Below, in pieces: positions 1 to 8,798 of a DNA stretch of 64,000 bases (the first letter of the stretch is position 1; each line of letters starts with the position of its first letter). Below the pieces are notes generated by a model, which saw only the letters and a list, made by a program, of their open reading frames with translations, ran no database searches and was not told the DNA's origin. The stretch comes from Cytobacillus pseudoceanisediminis (GTDB lineage Bacteria > Bacillota > Bacilli > Bacillales > Cytobacillaceae). The stretch lies in NCBI RefSeq assembly GCF_023516215.1, contig NZ_CP097349.1:4864001-4928000 (forward strand). Reading direction: 5' to 3'. Position numbers and translations under genes: made by a program.

Positions 1-1
1 T

Positions 2-562
2 GTTATTCCTTCTACAGATAATATGGTGAGCGGAACAGCGTTTAAGCCGGATGATGTCATCACATCCATGAGCGGGAAAACCATTGAAGTTCTTAACACG
101 GATGCAGAAGGGCGTCTGGCTCTTGCTGATGCGGTAACATATGCAAAGCATCATGGAGCGGACTACCTGGTGGATGTTGCCACTCTGACTGGCGGTGTCA
201 TTGTTGCACTGGGGGAAGAAACAACAGGTGCATTAACCAATAATGAAGAGTGGTTTGAGCAGGTGCTGGAAGCATCCTATGAAGCTGGCGAACCAATCTG
301 GCGCCTGCCTCTCTTTGAAAAAGATAAAGAAAGAATCAGAAGCAGCAAAGTTGCGGATCTTAACAATTCGCCAGGACGTGCCGGCCATGCCATTATGGGC
401 GGAGGATTTGTCGGCGAATTTGCCGAGGACACACCATGGGTGCATCTTGATATTGCCGGTACAGCCACAACATCAAAAAGCCATGATCTTGGACCAGACG
501 GCGCTACAGGCGTTATGGTGCGTACTTTAGCACTGCTTGTTGAAAGATTTGAAGTAAAATAA
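2..562 (+). CDS. pepA: Leucyl aminopeptidase (M17), C-terminal part
   Basis: The window opens inside this gene, so only the last 186 residues are visible. The M17 signature NTDAEGRL is near residue 31 of the fragment. It carries the Asp and Glu metal ligands and the active-site Arg. The Lys/Asp ligands that lie earlier in the catalytic domain are upstream of the window. Family members are cytosolic hexameric di-zinc or manganese enzymes that release N-terminal residues from peptides. The next genes are a yuiF-type antiporter and a yuiH-type oxidoreductase, matching the B. subtilis yuiE-yuiF-yuiH neighbourhood, where yuiE is this aminopeptidase. A hairpin with a T run follows the stop codon. 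Family assignment is firm. Confidence 0.95.
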   Translation, partial: VIPSTDNMVSGTAFKPDDVITSMSGKTIEVLNTDAEGRLALADAVTYAKHHGADYLVDVATLTGGVIVALGEETTGALTNNEEWFEQVLEASYEAGEPIWRLPLFEKDKERIRSSKVADLNNSPGRAGHAIMGGGFVGEFAEDTPWVHLDIAGTATTSKSHDLGPDGATGVMVRTLALLVERFEVK

Positions 563-573
563 CGATGAAACAG

Positions 574-599
574 ACTCTGGAGAGATCCGGAGTTTTTTT
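574..599 (+). terminator. Intrinsic terminator of pepA
   Basis: A 7-bp stem (ACTCTGG / CCGGAGT, one G-T pair) with a 6-nt loop is followed by seven T. It sits 11 bases after the aminopeptidase stop. Confidence 0.85.
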
Positions 600-626
600 A
601 TGCAGTTTTTTAGCCTAAATTGACTT

Positions 627-720
627 GGCACTGTAAAAATGAACTTTACCGGCCGGTTTACCAAAAATACGGGGCTAAAACCGTCGATTTATCGGCCAAA
701 ACAGCGTCTTGGCGTAAACT
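627..720. repeat. Degenerate ~20-bp periodic intergenic motif
   Basis: The core GGCNAAAA or GGCGTAAA recurs at about 673, 694 and 711, with weaker relatives upstream. Spacing is 17 to 21 bases. It looks like the short periodic arrays near 37.1 and 47.5 kb. The only other content I see between 600 and 854 is a possible sigma-A promoter (TTGACA at 747-752, poor -10 at about 770-776). Confidence 0.4.
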
Positions 721-854
721 CCCATTTCTGAATCTGCCTTAAATCATTGACACAAAATGTGGAAATATGATAGTTTAATAATTGTGTTTTAGTTCTCTAC
801 CAATTTAGCATAGTAAAGTATAATGGGACATAAGTACAGAAAGAGGGTATCATC

Positions 855-2164
855 ATGAATGCAGTTATACTTGCAGTTTTAATCATGCTTGTTCTCAGCC
901 TTCTGCGTGTCAATGTGGTTCTTGCCCTTGTGGCTGGTGCATTGGCAGGCGGGCTGGCAGGCGGTTTAAGCATAGATAAAACCATTGAAGTTTTTTCAAA
1001 TGGGCTCGGCGGCAGTGCAGAGGTTGCATTAAGTTATGCGTTATTGGGCGGATTTGCCTTAGCCATTTCCGCAACCGGACTTCCGAATCTATTAGTGGAC
1101 TGGGTCCTGGCAAAGGTCGGAAAAGACGGGGAATCCAGAGGGAAAACCTTATCAAAAGCACTCATCATATTTTCCATTTTATTAATGTCTATTTTTTCTC
1201 AGAATCTGATTCCAATTCATATTGCGTTTATTCCGATATTAATTCCGCCTTTATTGAAGGTTATGAATGAGCTCCAAATGGACCGTCGGCTGATAGCATC
1301 TGTATTGACATTTGGTTTGACAGCTCCGTATATTTTGCTTCCTGCGGGATTTGGCCAAATTTTCCACGGGATACTCGCAGAAAATATGGAGAATAGCGGA
1401 TTGGCAGTAGAGATGGCAGACATTCCGAAAGCCATGCTTATTCCTGTAGCCGGCATGGCAGCTGGTCTTTTAATTGCATTATTTGTTTACCGTAAAAAAA
1501 GGGATTATCGTCCATCAGTATTAATGGAGACGGAGAAAGGCAATTACTCAAAAAAGGGCATTATTTTTCTCTCGTTGCGATTGCAGCAGCTCTCATTGTA
1601 CAGCTGCAGCTGGATTCAATGATCTTTGGGGCGCTGACAGGTATTTTAGTTATTTATATCAGCGGTGCTATTAAATGGAACGAGGCAGATCAGCTTTTAA
1701 CAGAGGGCATGAAGATGATGGCATTTATTGGATTTGTCATGCTGGCTGCATTTGGATTTGCAGATGTATTAAAAGAAACAGGCGATGTTGAAAGCCTGGT
1801 TGAACAGGCGGCAGGAATCATCGGCGATAATAAATCACTTGCTGCATTGCTTATGCTCCTTGTCGGCTTACTTGTTACAATGGGAATTGGATCTTCATTT
1901 TCAACCATCCCGATTATTGCAACCATATTTGTGCCTCTTGCACTAGAGGTTGGCTTCAGTCCGATGGCAACTATTGCTCTAGTAGGGACAGCCGCTGCTC
2001 TTGGAGATGCCGGTTCGCCTGCGTCAGACAGTACATTGGGGCCAACAGCGGGCTTGAATGCAGATGGACAGCACAATCACATCTGGGATACTTGTGTACC
2101 AACATTTCTTCACTACAACATTCCGCTCATCCTGTTTGGATGGCTGGCGGCGATTATCTTATAA
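855..2164 (+). CDS. Na+/H+ antiporter family membrane protein (YuiF-type), frameshifted
   Basis: About 436 residues once repaired, hydrophobic throughout, with Gly-rich helices typical of the NhaC/ArsB-like secondary transporters of the B. subtilis YuiF type. The start has a good ribosome site (AAGAGGG, 7 bases upstream). The frame breaks near 1550-1559 in TCAAAAAAGGGCAT. With one more A or G the product reads through as [17 protein letters not shown] and joins the second open frame, which continues to 2164. The gene is therefore one base short in a homopolymer, probably a sequencing error. Position after the aminopeptidase and before the yuiH-type gene fits B. subtilis yuiF. The transported substrate (Na+/H+ or an amino acid) cannot be told from sequence. 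Confidence 0.85.
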
Positions 2165-2259
2165 AATCAGCAGCTTCCATAAAGGGGGCTGTTTTCTCAT
2201 TGCTTTTATCAGTCCGAAAAGTAGGGTACGATAAAGGAAAAAGAACTGAGGTGGCTTCA

Positions 2260-2856
2260 GTGTATTTCGGGAAAATCAGAAAACAGACCTCAAGCCGGGT
2301 ACCGCCAAATCAAAATGTGACGACTGCCTTTCCTGTACTGCACTATGGAAATGTTCCGCACTATAAGGATATGCAGGAATGGAGTCTGCAGATATTTGGG
2401 GAAGTGGAAAAGGAATTATCCTTTTCGCATGAGGAGGTAATGAACCTTCCTCAGACACAGTACAAAAATGATATCCACTGTGTTACGGGCTGGTCAAAGC
2501 TTGATAATGTTTGGGAGGGAGTCTCCGCCACGGAAATTGCCAGGCGGGCAGGCGTAAAAGAAATCGCCCAATTTGTAATTCTCCATGCGGAAGAAGGGTG
2601 GACAACGAACCTCCCTATTAAAGATTTTTTAAAAAGCACCAGTCTGCTTGCCCATACTCATAACGGTGAGCTCCTGACTCCTGAGCATGGATTTCCACTA
2701 AGAGCCGTGATTCCGCATCTTTATTTTTGGAAAAGTGCAAAGTGGATTAGAGGCATCGAGTTTTCTGAAACTGACAAACCTGGTTTTTGGGAGAAAAACG
2801 GCTATCACAACTATGGTGATCCCTTCCGTGAGCAGCGATTCAGCTGGGATGATTAA
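2260..2856 (+). CDS. yuiH: Molybdopterin-binding oxidoreductase, sulfite oxidase fold (YuiH-type)
   Basis: A 198-residue single-domain protein of the sulfite oxidase-like molybdopterin-binding family. It keeps the Mo-ligand cysteine in HCVTGWS (Cys74) and the conserved block PEHGFPLR near the C terminus. There is no signal peptide or heme domain, so a cytosolic enzyme of unknown substrate is likely. The open frame extends upstream into the antiporter gene. I chose the GTG at 2260 because GAGGTGG lies 5 bases before it; GTG 2251 would overlap that site. B. subtilis yuiH occupies the equivalent place. Family is clear; function is not known. Confidence 0.85.
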   Translation: MYFGKIRKQTSSRVPPNQNVTTAFPVLHYGNVPHYKDMQEWSLQIFGEVEKELSFSHEEVMNLPQTQYKNDIHCVTGWSKLDNVWEGVSATEIARRAGVKEIAQFVILHAEEGWTTNLPIKDFLKSTSLLAHTHNGELLTPEHGFPLRAVIPHLYFWKSAKWIRGIEFSETDKPGFWEKNGYHNYGDPFREQRFSWDD

Positions 2857-2860
2857 TCAA

Positions 2861-2893
2861 CATAAAAGCGTTACATGCCGTAACGCTTTTATG
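2861..2893. terminator. Bidirectional terminator between yuiH and racA-like gene
   Basis: A perfect 14-bp stem with a 5-nt loop, with A and T runs in the stem flanks. The two flanking genes are convergent, so it can serve both. Confidence 0.85.
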
Positions 2894-2897
2894 CCCA

Positions 2898-3419
2898 TTA
2901 AAATCCAAATAGCATAGTAAAAATATTTTTCTTTTTTAATTTTTTTCTGGGCTTCTCCTGATCAAAAACCAAAAGGGTATCAGCGGGGAGGCTTCGGCTT
3001 TTTACAGCTGTCCTGGCTTCAAGAACCTCAATCCGTTTAAGCAAGCGTGCATTCTCTTTTTGCAGCTCTTCTATTTCGCTGCGGTGCTGCAGCAGCTGAT
3101 AGGAGACAACATCATCCGCTTTTCCGTTCAGCCGCTGCTCAAGCTCGCTGATCTTCAAATAAATTTTCTCCATGGCTGGTTCAGCTGTTTCGCCCTGGAC
3201 CGTACCTTTTCTGGTCTTTTTGCCATTTACCGTAACGTCCTGCAATATAATCCCCTGGTTAAGCTGGTCCTGCACCTGCTTTAGCAGGTTAATGTCTTCT
3301 TCGCTAAATAAGTAATGGCCTAGTTCATTCCGTTCCGTCCGGAGTCCCAGTTGTTTAACCCATCGCTGAATAGTGCTTGGCGAAACTCCTAACAACTTGG
3401 CTGCAGCACTTGTATTCAT
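2898..3419 (-). CDS. racA: RacA-like MerR-type chromosome-anchoring protein
   Basis: 173 residues. Residues 1-65 form a MerR-like winged helix (NTSAAAKLLGVSPSTIQRW, then KQLGL and NELGHYLFSEED). A charged coiled coil covers roughly 95-140, and a basic tail ends in a hydrophobic tip (IFTMLFGF). B. subtilis RacA has this architecture: it binds centromere-proximal DNA and tethers it to DivIVA at the pole during sporulation. The start at 3419 follows GGGAGGGGA by 8 bases; the longer open frame upstream has no such site. The assignment rests on remembered similarity in the HTH and C-terminal tip. A generic MerR-family regulator is the alternative. Confidence 0.72.
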   Translation of the reverse strand: MNTSAAAKLLGVSPSTIQRWVKQLGLRTERNELGHYLFSEEDINLLKQVQDQLNQGIILQDVTVNGKKTRKGTVQGETAEPAMEKIYLKISELEQRLNGKADDVVSYQLLQHRSEIEELQKENARLLKRIEVLEARTAVKSRSLPADTLLVFDQEKPRKKLKKKNIFTMLFGF

Positions 3420-3520
3420 TCTGAATCCCCTCCCGTTTTCACAATGGATTCTATCCGGATAACGGGAAGTCCTTCCCAGCTGACAAAACAAGTTTTCATT
3501 CGGCAAAGAAAGTGAGGATT

Positions 3521-4050
3521 TTACATTTTTTTATCATCCTGATTTCCTTCTTTCAAATTCAAATGTAAACATTTTTCTGTCATCCAGCCTATTGTTCCGC
3601 CAATAAGGGCACCGCCTATTACATCGGAAGGGTAATGGTGGCCAGCCCAGATACGCGCGAAACCTGTAAGAGCTGAAACCCACAGCAAAATACGACCTAT
3701 AAATCGATTGCCGTAAAAAATGACGATAGAAGCAGCAAACGACACCACTGTATGTTTGCTTGGAAAACTGGAATCTCTTTTGGCTGGGATCAATATGCCA
3801 ACCTTGTTTTTTATGAAGGGGCGGGGCTTAAAATAACAAATTTTAATGATCTTGTTAACCAGGATAGCGATCAGGGAAGCTGCAGCAGCTTTTTTGCGGC
3901 TGTTTTGGAGGAACCTTTTGCCAGCCACATGCATACCAGTACGAATAAAAATAAATACCTTGCCCTATTTGATATAAGAATCATTAAAAAGTCCATGAAA
4001 GCAATACGTCCGGACATTCGGTTGATTGCCTTAAAAATCTTCATGTCCAT
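3521..4050 (-). CDS. PAP2-family phosphatase, frameshifted
   Basis: About 176 residues after repair. The PAP2 signatures are present in order: KICYFKPRP, then PSKHTVVSFAA, then a Gly-His-His-Tyr-Pro-Ser-Asp block. Several membrane helices are evident. Such enzymes dephosphorylate undecaprenyl pyrophosphate or phosphatidate-type lipids at the outer membrane face. The start at 4050 has AGAAGGAGA 6 bases upstream. The upstream reading (MDMKIFKAINRMSGRIAFMD...) joins the longer downstream frame only if the A6 run (T6 at 3890-3895 on the given strand) has a seventh base. Whether it is a BcrC-type undecaprenyl pyrophosphatase is inference. Confidence 0.82.
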
Positions 4051-4193
4051 TATTAGTCTCCTTCTGTTCTTGTCATTGGGCAGATTTCTCTCTCATGCGC
4101 TCTTTATGGAGAGGACTTCTGCCTTTTGTTCATTTTTTATTATTTGCAACCCAGAACTTAAAAACACAATTTAGTAAAGATATTAAAATTAAT

Positions 4194-4222
4194 AAAACCA
4201 TGCAGCAATTGCATGGTTTTTA
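4194..4222. terminator. Intrinsic terminator, probably ending the pha transcript
   Basis: An 11-bp perfect stem (AAAACCATGCA / TGCATGGTTTT) with a 5-nt loop. On the minus strand the T-rich 3' flank follows the pha operon and the 33-residue reading frame. Confidence 0.7.
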
Positions 4223-4226
4223 AAAG

Positions 4227-4328
4227 CTATACATAGAATAAATCTTTAAACACATATGAAGCAAAACCCATATAGGCACTGATAGTGTGGTCGCTTATAA
4301 TATAACTTGGATAATTCCATAAAATCAT
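4227..4328 (-). CDS. Putative 33-residue small protein downstream of phaC
   Basis: This short frame reads MILWNYPSYIISDHTISAYM and ends DLFYV. It starts at 4328, seven bases after a near-perfect AAAGGAGG site. It lies between phaC and the 4194-4222 terminator. A small hairpin (CCCCTG / CAGGGG, 4354-4371) separates it from phaC. I do not recognise a family. The peptide is aromatic and mildly hydrophobic, not a clear transmembrane helix. The strong ribosome site and placement before a terminator are the reasons to call it. It could be a translated leader or simply chance. Confidence 0.45.
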   Translation of the reverse strand: MILWNYPSYIISDHTISAYMGFASYVFKDLFYV

Positions 4329-4381
4329 TAAGATACCTCCTTTAAAAGTGAATCCCCTGCAGAGACAGGGGAAATTGAATA

Positions 4382-5405
4382 TTATATTTGTCCCGAGCGC
4401 GATGCCAGCCATTTGTCCAGATAGTCAGGAACTTTTCCCTCTGAAGTCAGATTGGCATGCCCCCTTGAAGCAGATGGAAAGTTTTGTCAGTACTTGAGGT
4501 CAGGTTCATGACCGGAAAAATCTGTTCTTTTGGTACAAGGCGGTCAAGATCCGAAGCAACAGCGAGTAAATTGGCTTTGATATTGCTTAGCACCGCCTTC
4601 CTTTCACCGACGGTTAAGGTCCCATTCACAAGCTTATTTTCTTTCAAAAGGTCATAATTGATTTGCTTTAGTGCTGCCCCTGCAAATGGAATATGGCCAT
4701 CGGTCCAGTGGCTGAAACGTTTCCACCGGGAGGCGTATGCTTCATCGTCAGCCCTGGCCAGAAGCGACAAATAAGGGGAGTAATAAATGGGTGAAGTAAA
4801 AAGCCGCATACCTGATTTGATGGCAAAGGGTGGTATAAGTCCCCATGCTTCAAAAATGGAGTCCAGGCTGCCTTCTCCATTCCGCAATTCTTCTGCCCAT
4901 TTATCAAAGACAGGGACGATGCTGAAGTCAACCGGTGCGACAGATAATACTAAGTTTTTGACCGGCTCATCCGCAATGGCCGCATAAATGGCTGCAAAAG
5001 TGCCGCCCAGGCAAAAGCCCATAACGGTTATTTCTTCTGCTTTGGCGTGATATAAAGCTCTTTTACCCCCTTCTGGATGTATTCAGTAATATAATCGTCC
5101 ATCGTAATCTCTTTGTCCTCATAACCGGGAATCCCGAAATCCAGCAAGTAAACATCGTATCCGCTGTTGGTCAAAGCCTCAATTAAACTGTTCTGCGGAC
5201 AAAGATCTAGAATAAAGGGCTGATTGACGAGCGAATATACAAGGAAAACTGGAATTTTGTATTTTTTACTGGAAGGGGCATAGTGCCAGAGAGTAGCCTT
5301 ATTTCTTTTCCAAACTGCAGTCCTTGGAGTTGAATGGGTCTCCGGGGGCTGGAGAATGGTCTTAAAGAATCCATGCAGTTTTTTGGAAGCTGTATTTTGA
5401 TCCAT
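4382..5405 (-). CDS. phaC: Class IV poly(3-hydroxyalkanoate) synthase subunit PhaC, two frameshifts
   Basis: About 341 residues after repair. It polymerises (R)-3-hydroxyacyl-CoA into storage polyester at the granule surface. The lipase-like box is GFCLGG with the catalytic Cys. The catalytic Asp is in SDLDRLVPKEQ and the catalytic His in GGHANLTSEGK. Two C5 runs are each one base short: 5066-5070, where the repaired reading is GGKRALYHAKAEEITVMGF, and 4460-4464. Without the second repair the protein would end before the catalytic His. The start at 5405 directly abuts the stop of the PhaR-like gene, as expected for translational coupling. Length and partner gene indicate class IV (PhaRC). Confidence 0.9.
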
Positions 5406-5807
5406 TTATTTTCCCGCGCTTTCACTGCTGCTGGAAGATTGCAATTCCTGATCCAGCGACTGCTTTAAATCAGGACTGCCAAGTGCCTTTTTTATTTCCT
5501 CTAGTGATTGAGCCAAAGCTATGACTTTTTCGTCAATCAGGTCCATTTTTTCTTCCGCCTGCACAGTTAATTTTGCTGCATTTGCCACGTCAGTCTTGGT
5601 AGGGAAATTAAGAGGGATGGATAGTGTCTCAATGGCTTCCTGGAGTTTTTTCATGCTTGCTGCGGTCACCTCGGAACGGGTGATTAGATTTTTAAATATT
5701 TCTTCTTTGTTGATAGAGTTCTGAATGGATTCATTCAGTTCTCTTTCCACTTTTGTCCCTAACTTTTTTATTGCCTGTAATAGGGCTTCAGTATGGTTAA
5801 TAGACAT
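5406..5807 (-). CDS. phaR: PhaR-like PHA synthase subunit
   Basis: 133 residues, highly charged and predicted helical, with a block NFPTKTDVANAAKLTVQAEE followed by a coiled coil and a Ser-rich tail. This Pro-Thr-x-x-Asp-Val helix-coil pattern is typical of PhaR and phasin-type granule proteins in Bacillus. PhaR is required for PhaC activity in class IV synthases. The start at 5807 has AGAAAGGAG 7 bases upstream; an upstream in-frame ATG has almost no spacing. It sits between the SDR gene and phaC. It is shorter than the PhaR proteins I remember (about 180 residues), so a phasin-like role is the alternative. Confidence 0.68.
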   Translation of the reverse strand: MSINHTEALLQAIKKLGTKVERELNESIQNSINKEEIFKNLITRSEVTAASMKKLQEAIETLSIPLNFPTKTDVANAAKLTVQAEEKMDLIDEKVIALAQSLEEIKKALGSPDLKQSLDQELQSSSSSESAGK

Positions 5808-5846
5808 AAACATTCTCCTTTCTATGAAGTCAACCAATCAACGGAC

Positions 5847-6620
5847 TTAGAGGGATGCTGTCATTCCTCCATCTACGACTAAAACCTGTCCAGTCATGTA
5901 ATCAGATGCTTTGGAGGATAAAAAGACAGCTGCTCCTTTTAAATCATGTTCACTTCCAAACCTTCCGGCAGGAATTTTTCCAAGAATAACTGGACTCGAT
6001 TTTTCCAGGACCTTTGTTATTCTTGTAGGAAAGAATCCTGGAGCAATAGCGTTTACTTGAATGCCGGCAGGTGCCAATTTTACAGCTAAATCCTTTGTAA
6101 GTGCAATAACAGCTCCTTTACTTGTATTGTAGGCAATTGCATCAAGAAATGCGGAATGTGTACCCCTCATTCCATTTACAGAAGAAATATTAATGATTTT
6201 GCCGCTGCCCTGCTTCGTCATCACTTTTGCCGCAGCCTGTGAAAATAAAAACAGCCCCTTTAGATTCACATTCATGACTTTGTCCCATTTATCAGCAGGC
6301 AGTTCAAGAAATGGCGCAACCCAGGATGTCCCGCTATTATTAATGAGAATATCGATGCTTCCAAATGTCTCTAAGGTCTTGCTGATGACGATTTGGATGT
6401 CTTCGTCATTGGTTATGTCACATTCAATCGCCAGAGATTTAATTCCCTTTGCTTCAAGGCTTTTTCTGACATGCTCACATGCTTCAATGCTGCGTGAGCA
6501 GATGACTACATTTGCTCCTGCTTCCCCAAGTGCATTTGCCATTTGCTCGCCGAGTCCTCGGCCTCCTCCTGTTACAATTGCTGTTTTATTGCCTAAATGA
6601 AATAACTCGTTCAATTCCAT
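5847..6620 (-). CDS. SDR-family oxidoreductase of the PHA operon
   Basis: 257 residues with a complete classical short-chain dehydrogenase fold: TGGGRGLG cofactor loop near residue 16, NNSG, the catalytic Ser (NISSVNG), Tyr-x-x-x-Lys (YNTSKG) and a C-terminal VDGG. It is first in an operon with phaR and phaC, so supply of (R)-3-hydroxyacyl-CoA by reducing acetoacetyl-CoA (PhaB role) is plausible. The N-terminal leader (ELNELFHLGNKTAIVTGG) also resembles gluconate 5-dehydrogenase-type SDRs, so substrate is uncertain. The start at 6620 follows GGGAGGG by 7 bases. The longer upstream frame lacks a ribosome site. Confidence 0.85.
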   Translation of the reverse strand: MELNELFHLGNKTAIVTGGGRGLGEQMANALGEAGANVVICSRSIEACEHVRKSLEAKGIKSLAIECDITNDEDIQIVISKTLETFGSIDILINNSGTSWVAPFLELPADKWDKVMNVNLKGLFLFSQAAAKVMTKQGSGKIINISSVNGMRGTHSAFLDAIAYNTSKGAVIALTKDLAVKLAPAGIQVNAIAPGFFPTRITKVLEKSSPVILGKIPAGRFGSEHDLKGAAVFLSSKASDYMTGQVLVVDGGMTASL

Positions 6621-6799
6621 CGTTATCCCTCCCTTAGTCTTTTTAAAAATCAATCCTTCTGAATAAAATAGACTTCGATATAGTATAGACAAGTTAACCC
6701 CATGTGGTGCTAAAATTGTATATTTGCCTTGTCCCAAAATGCATAAAGAAGTTAAAAACAGAAAAGGATGGATAACATACGAGAAGGGAGGCTTAAAAG

Positions 6800-7051
6800 G
6801 TGGAAAGGGAGCAAATAGAGGAACTTTTTGAAGAAAGCGGATATCACGCTTTAAACAGCAAACTTGCCTATAAAGTCTGGTTGACCGGGGTATGGGATGA
6901 AGAGGATGAAGACAAAATAGAAGCTTTTATAGATGCTTATTCTTTTGAAGGAGAAGGAATAGTAACTGACGATTTTCTCTATCACTATCGAATATTTGCC
7001 TATATTCACGAAAAAAATGAATGTTTGGGATTCCAGCGGGAGATATTTTAG
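6800..7051 (+). CDS. Conserved-looking hypothetical protein, acidic, 83 residues
   Basis: I do not recognise a family. The protein is strongly acidic (many Glu and Asp, with a WDEEDEDKIEAF segment) and aromatic, with no signal peptide or membrane helix. The GTG start at 6800 follows GAAGGGAGG by 9 bases. It is a single gene, divergent from the pha operon, and it shares a bidirectional hairpin with the symporter gene. The clean ribosome site and downstream terminator support a real gene. Confidence 0.6.
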   Translation: MEREQIEELFEESGYHALNSKLAYKVWLTGVWDEEDEDKIEAFIDAYSFEGEGIVTDDFLYHYRIFAYIHEKNECLGFQREIF

Positions 7052-7067
7052 GAACACAGCTTAAAAC

Positions 7068-7106
7068 AAAAACAAACACAGATCCAGGACCTGTGTTTGT
7101 TTTAAT
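7068..7106. terminator. Bidirectional terminator
   Basis: AAACAAACACAG pairs perfectly with CTGTGTTTGTTT around a short loop. It lies between the convergent 83-residue gene and the alanine/glycine symporter. Confidence 0.8.
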
Positions 7107-7109
7107 ATA

Positions 7110-8519
7110 TCAGCCAGCATTCTTAAGCTGCTTATTAGCCGCTTTATAGTGGTTTTCAAAGAATTCATTAGTATCTTTAACAACCACTTTGCTTAGAAGG
7201 ATTAATGCAATCAAGTTAGGAATCATCATTAATGCATTTGCCATGTCAGCGAAAGCCCAAACGGTAGTTAAGTTGGCAACCGCACCGATTCCAGTCGCAA
7301 AGATGTAGATGGCACGGTATCCCATAATTCCTTTTGTGCCAACCAGGTACTCAAAGCATTTTTCGCCGTATACATACCAGCCGACGATTGTTGAGAAACC
7401 GAAGAATATAACAGAGAATGCAACGATATATTCACCCGCTGTTCCAAGTACATGGGCAAAGGCTGCACTTGTTAATGCCCCGCCGTCAAGGCTGCCGTCA
7501 TGAGCCACACCAGAGATCAATCCGCCAGTTGTGTCCCAGAAACCAGTCATGATAAGCACTAATCCAGTCATCGTACAAACAACAATTGTAACAATGAATG
7601 TACCAGTCATTGCAACAAGAGCCTGTTTTACAGGGTGGTCTGTCTTTGCGTTGCCTGCGATAAGCGCTGCTGTACCAAGACCGGCTTCATTAGAGAAAAT
7701 CCCCCTTGAAACACCATTCTTGATCGCTTCAGATACAACAACACCGACAAAACCGCCAGTCGCTGCAACCGGATTGAAGGCATAGTAGAAGATAGTCTGG
7801 AAACCAGGAATGATTTGATCATAATTAACTGCCAGGATAATTAAAGCACCGCCAATATAAAGCACCGCCATGACGGGTACAAAGAATCCAGCAACTGTAC
7901 TTATACGCTGAATGCCGCCAAAAATGATTAAAGCAGCCAGTACAGCAAGAATAACGCCTGTAATCCAATTATTTATTCCAAATGAAGTGTCCATAACAGC
8001 TGCAATGGTATTCGATTGAACACTGTTGCCGATTCCAAGTGCTGCAAATGCTCCGAAGATTGCAAATGCAACTGCAAGCCATTTGAACTTTTTGCCAAGA
8101 CCGCGTTCTACATAATACATCGGTCCGCTGGAGTACTCTCCATTTGCGTTTTTCACTCGGTATTTCATTGCCAGTAATGCCTCAGCATATTTGGTTGCCA
8201 TTCCCAGCAGACCAACAATCCACATCCAGAAGATGGCCCCTGGTCCGCCAAGTGTAATCGCAGTGGCAACACCGGCGATATTACCATTGCCAATTGTTGC
8301 TGCGAGAGCTGTCATAAGCGCCTTAAAGTTACTGACATCGCCCTCATCATTAGATCCAGCCTGACCTTCTTTGGTAAACCCTAATTTAAACGCATATATC
8401 AGCCTTCTGAATTGAAGGCCTTTCAGCATGAATGTTAAAAGAACACCAGTACCAAAAAGCAAAATCAAACTTGGTGTGCCCCAGAGCACCCCGTTAATTT
8501 TATTAAGCGCCTCAAGCAT
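7110..8519 (-). CDS. Alanine/glycine:cation symporter (AGCS family)
   Basis: About 470 residues with many membrane helices. It has the AGCS signatures: the GNGNIAGVATAI block near the N terminus, GPGAIFWMW, and the Asn/Gly-rich FSNEAGLGTAA segment. These carriers import alanine or glycine with Na+ or H+. Start choice is open: ATG 8519 is 11 bases after GGGAGG, ATG 8528 only 2 bases, and a TTG at 8567 has no useful site. A perfect CcpA cre motif lies just upstream on the same strand, suggesting catabolite repression. The divergent neighbours adeR and ald degrade alanine, so alanine uptake for catabolism is the likely role. Confidence 0.9.
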   Translation of the reverse strand: MLEALNKINGVLWGTPSLILLFGTGVLLTFMLKGLQFRRLIYAFKLGFTKEGQAGSNDEGDVSNFKALMTALAATIGNGNIAGVATAITLGGPGAIFWMWIVGLLGMATKYAEALLAMKYRVKNANGEYSSGPMYYVERGLGKKFKWLAVAFAIFGAFAALGIGNSVQSNTIAAVMDTSFGINNWITGVILAVLAALIIFGGIQRISTVAGFFVPVMAVLYIGGALIILAVNYDQIIPGFQTIFYYAFNPVAATGGFVGVVVSEAIKNGVSRGIFSNEAGLGTAALIAGNAKTDHPVKQALVAMTGTFIVTIVVCTMTGLVLIMTGFWDTTGGLISGVAHDGSLDGGALTSAAFAHVLGTAGEYIVAFSVIFFGFSTIVGWYVYGEKCFEYLVGTKGIMGYRAIYIFATGIGAVANLTTVWAFADMANALMMIPNLIALILLSKVVVKDTNEFFENHYKAANKQLKNAG

Positions 8520-8539
8520 AAATTTCATCGCCTCCCAGA

Positions 8540-8553
8540 TGTTAACGCTTTCA
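8540..8553 (-). promoter_or_regulatory. cre site (CcpA operator) of the AGCS symporter
   Basis: TGAAAGCGTTAACA on the minus strand matches every fixed position of the cre consensus TGNAANCGNWNNCA. It lies immediately upstream of the ribosome site of the symporter gene, a position where CcpA usually represses. Confidence 0.65.
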
Positions 8554-8798
8554 ATTGCTGTGAACAAACCTATTAAAATATGATTTTTTTGTGAACATGT
8601 CCTATTGTAAAATTATCTGAATATAACTTCAAGTCAAATAGGAGAAGTAAAACTATTGGGAATCTTTCAAAAAAAGTTTAAAGGTACCGCCCGAATTTTG
8701 TCGAATGGCTTGTAGGCTTTGGTAGAGTACCGGGTGGGACCTGAGGTATAATATAATAGGATAGAAAAAGTGAATTGCCGTTCAAAGGAGTTTTACGA

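Noticed and set aside
3752..4174. 140-codon plus-strand frame over the PAP2 gene
   Set aside because: Antisense shadow of the PAP2 gene; the other strand shows the family motifs after a one-base repair.
8698..8705. Spo0A box TTGTCGAA upstream of adeR
   Set aside because: An eight-base match is expected by chance more than once in a window this size, and nothing else ties adeR to Spo0A.
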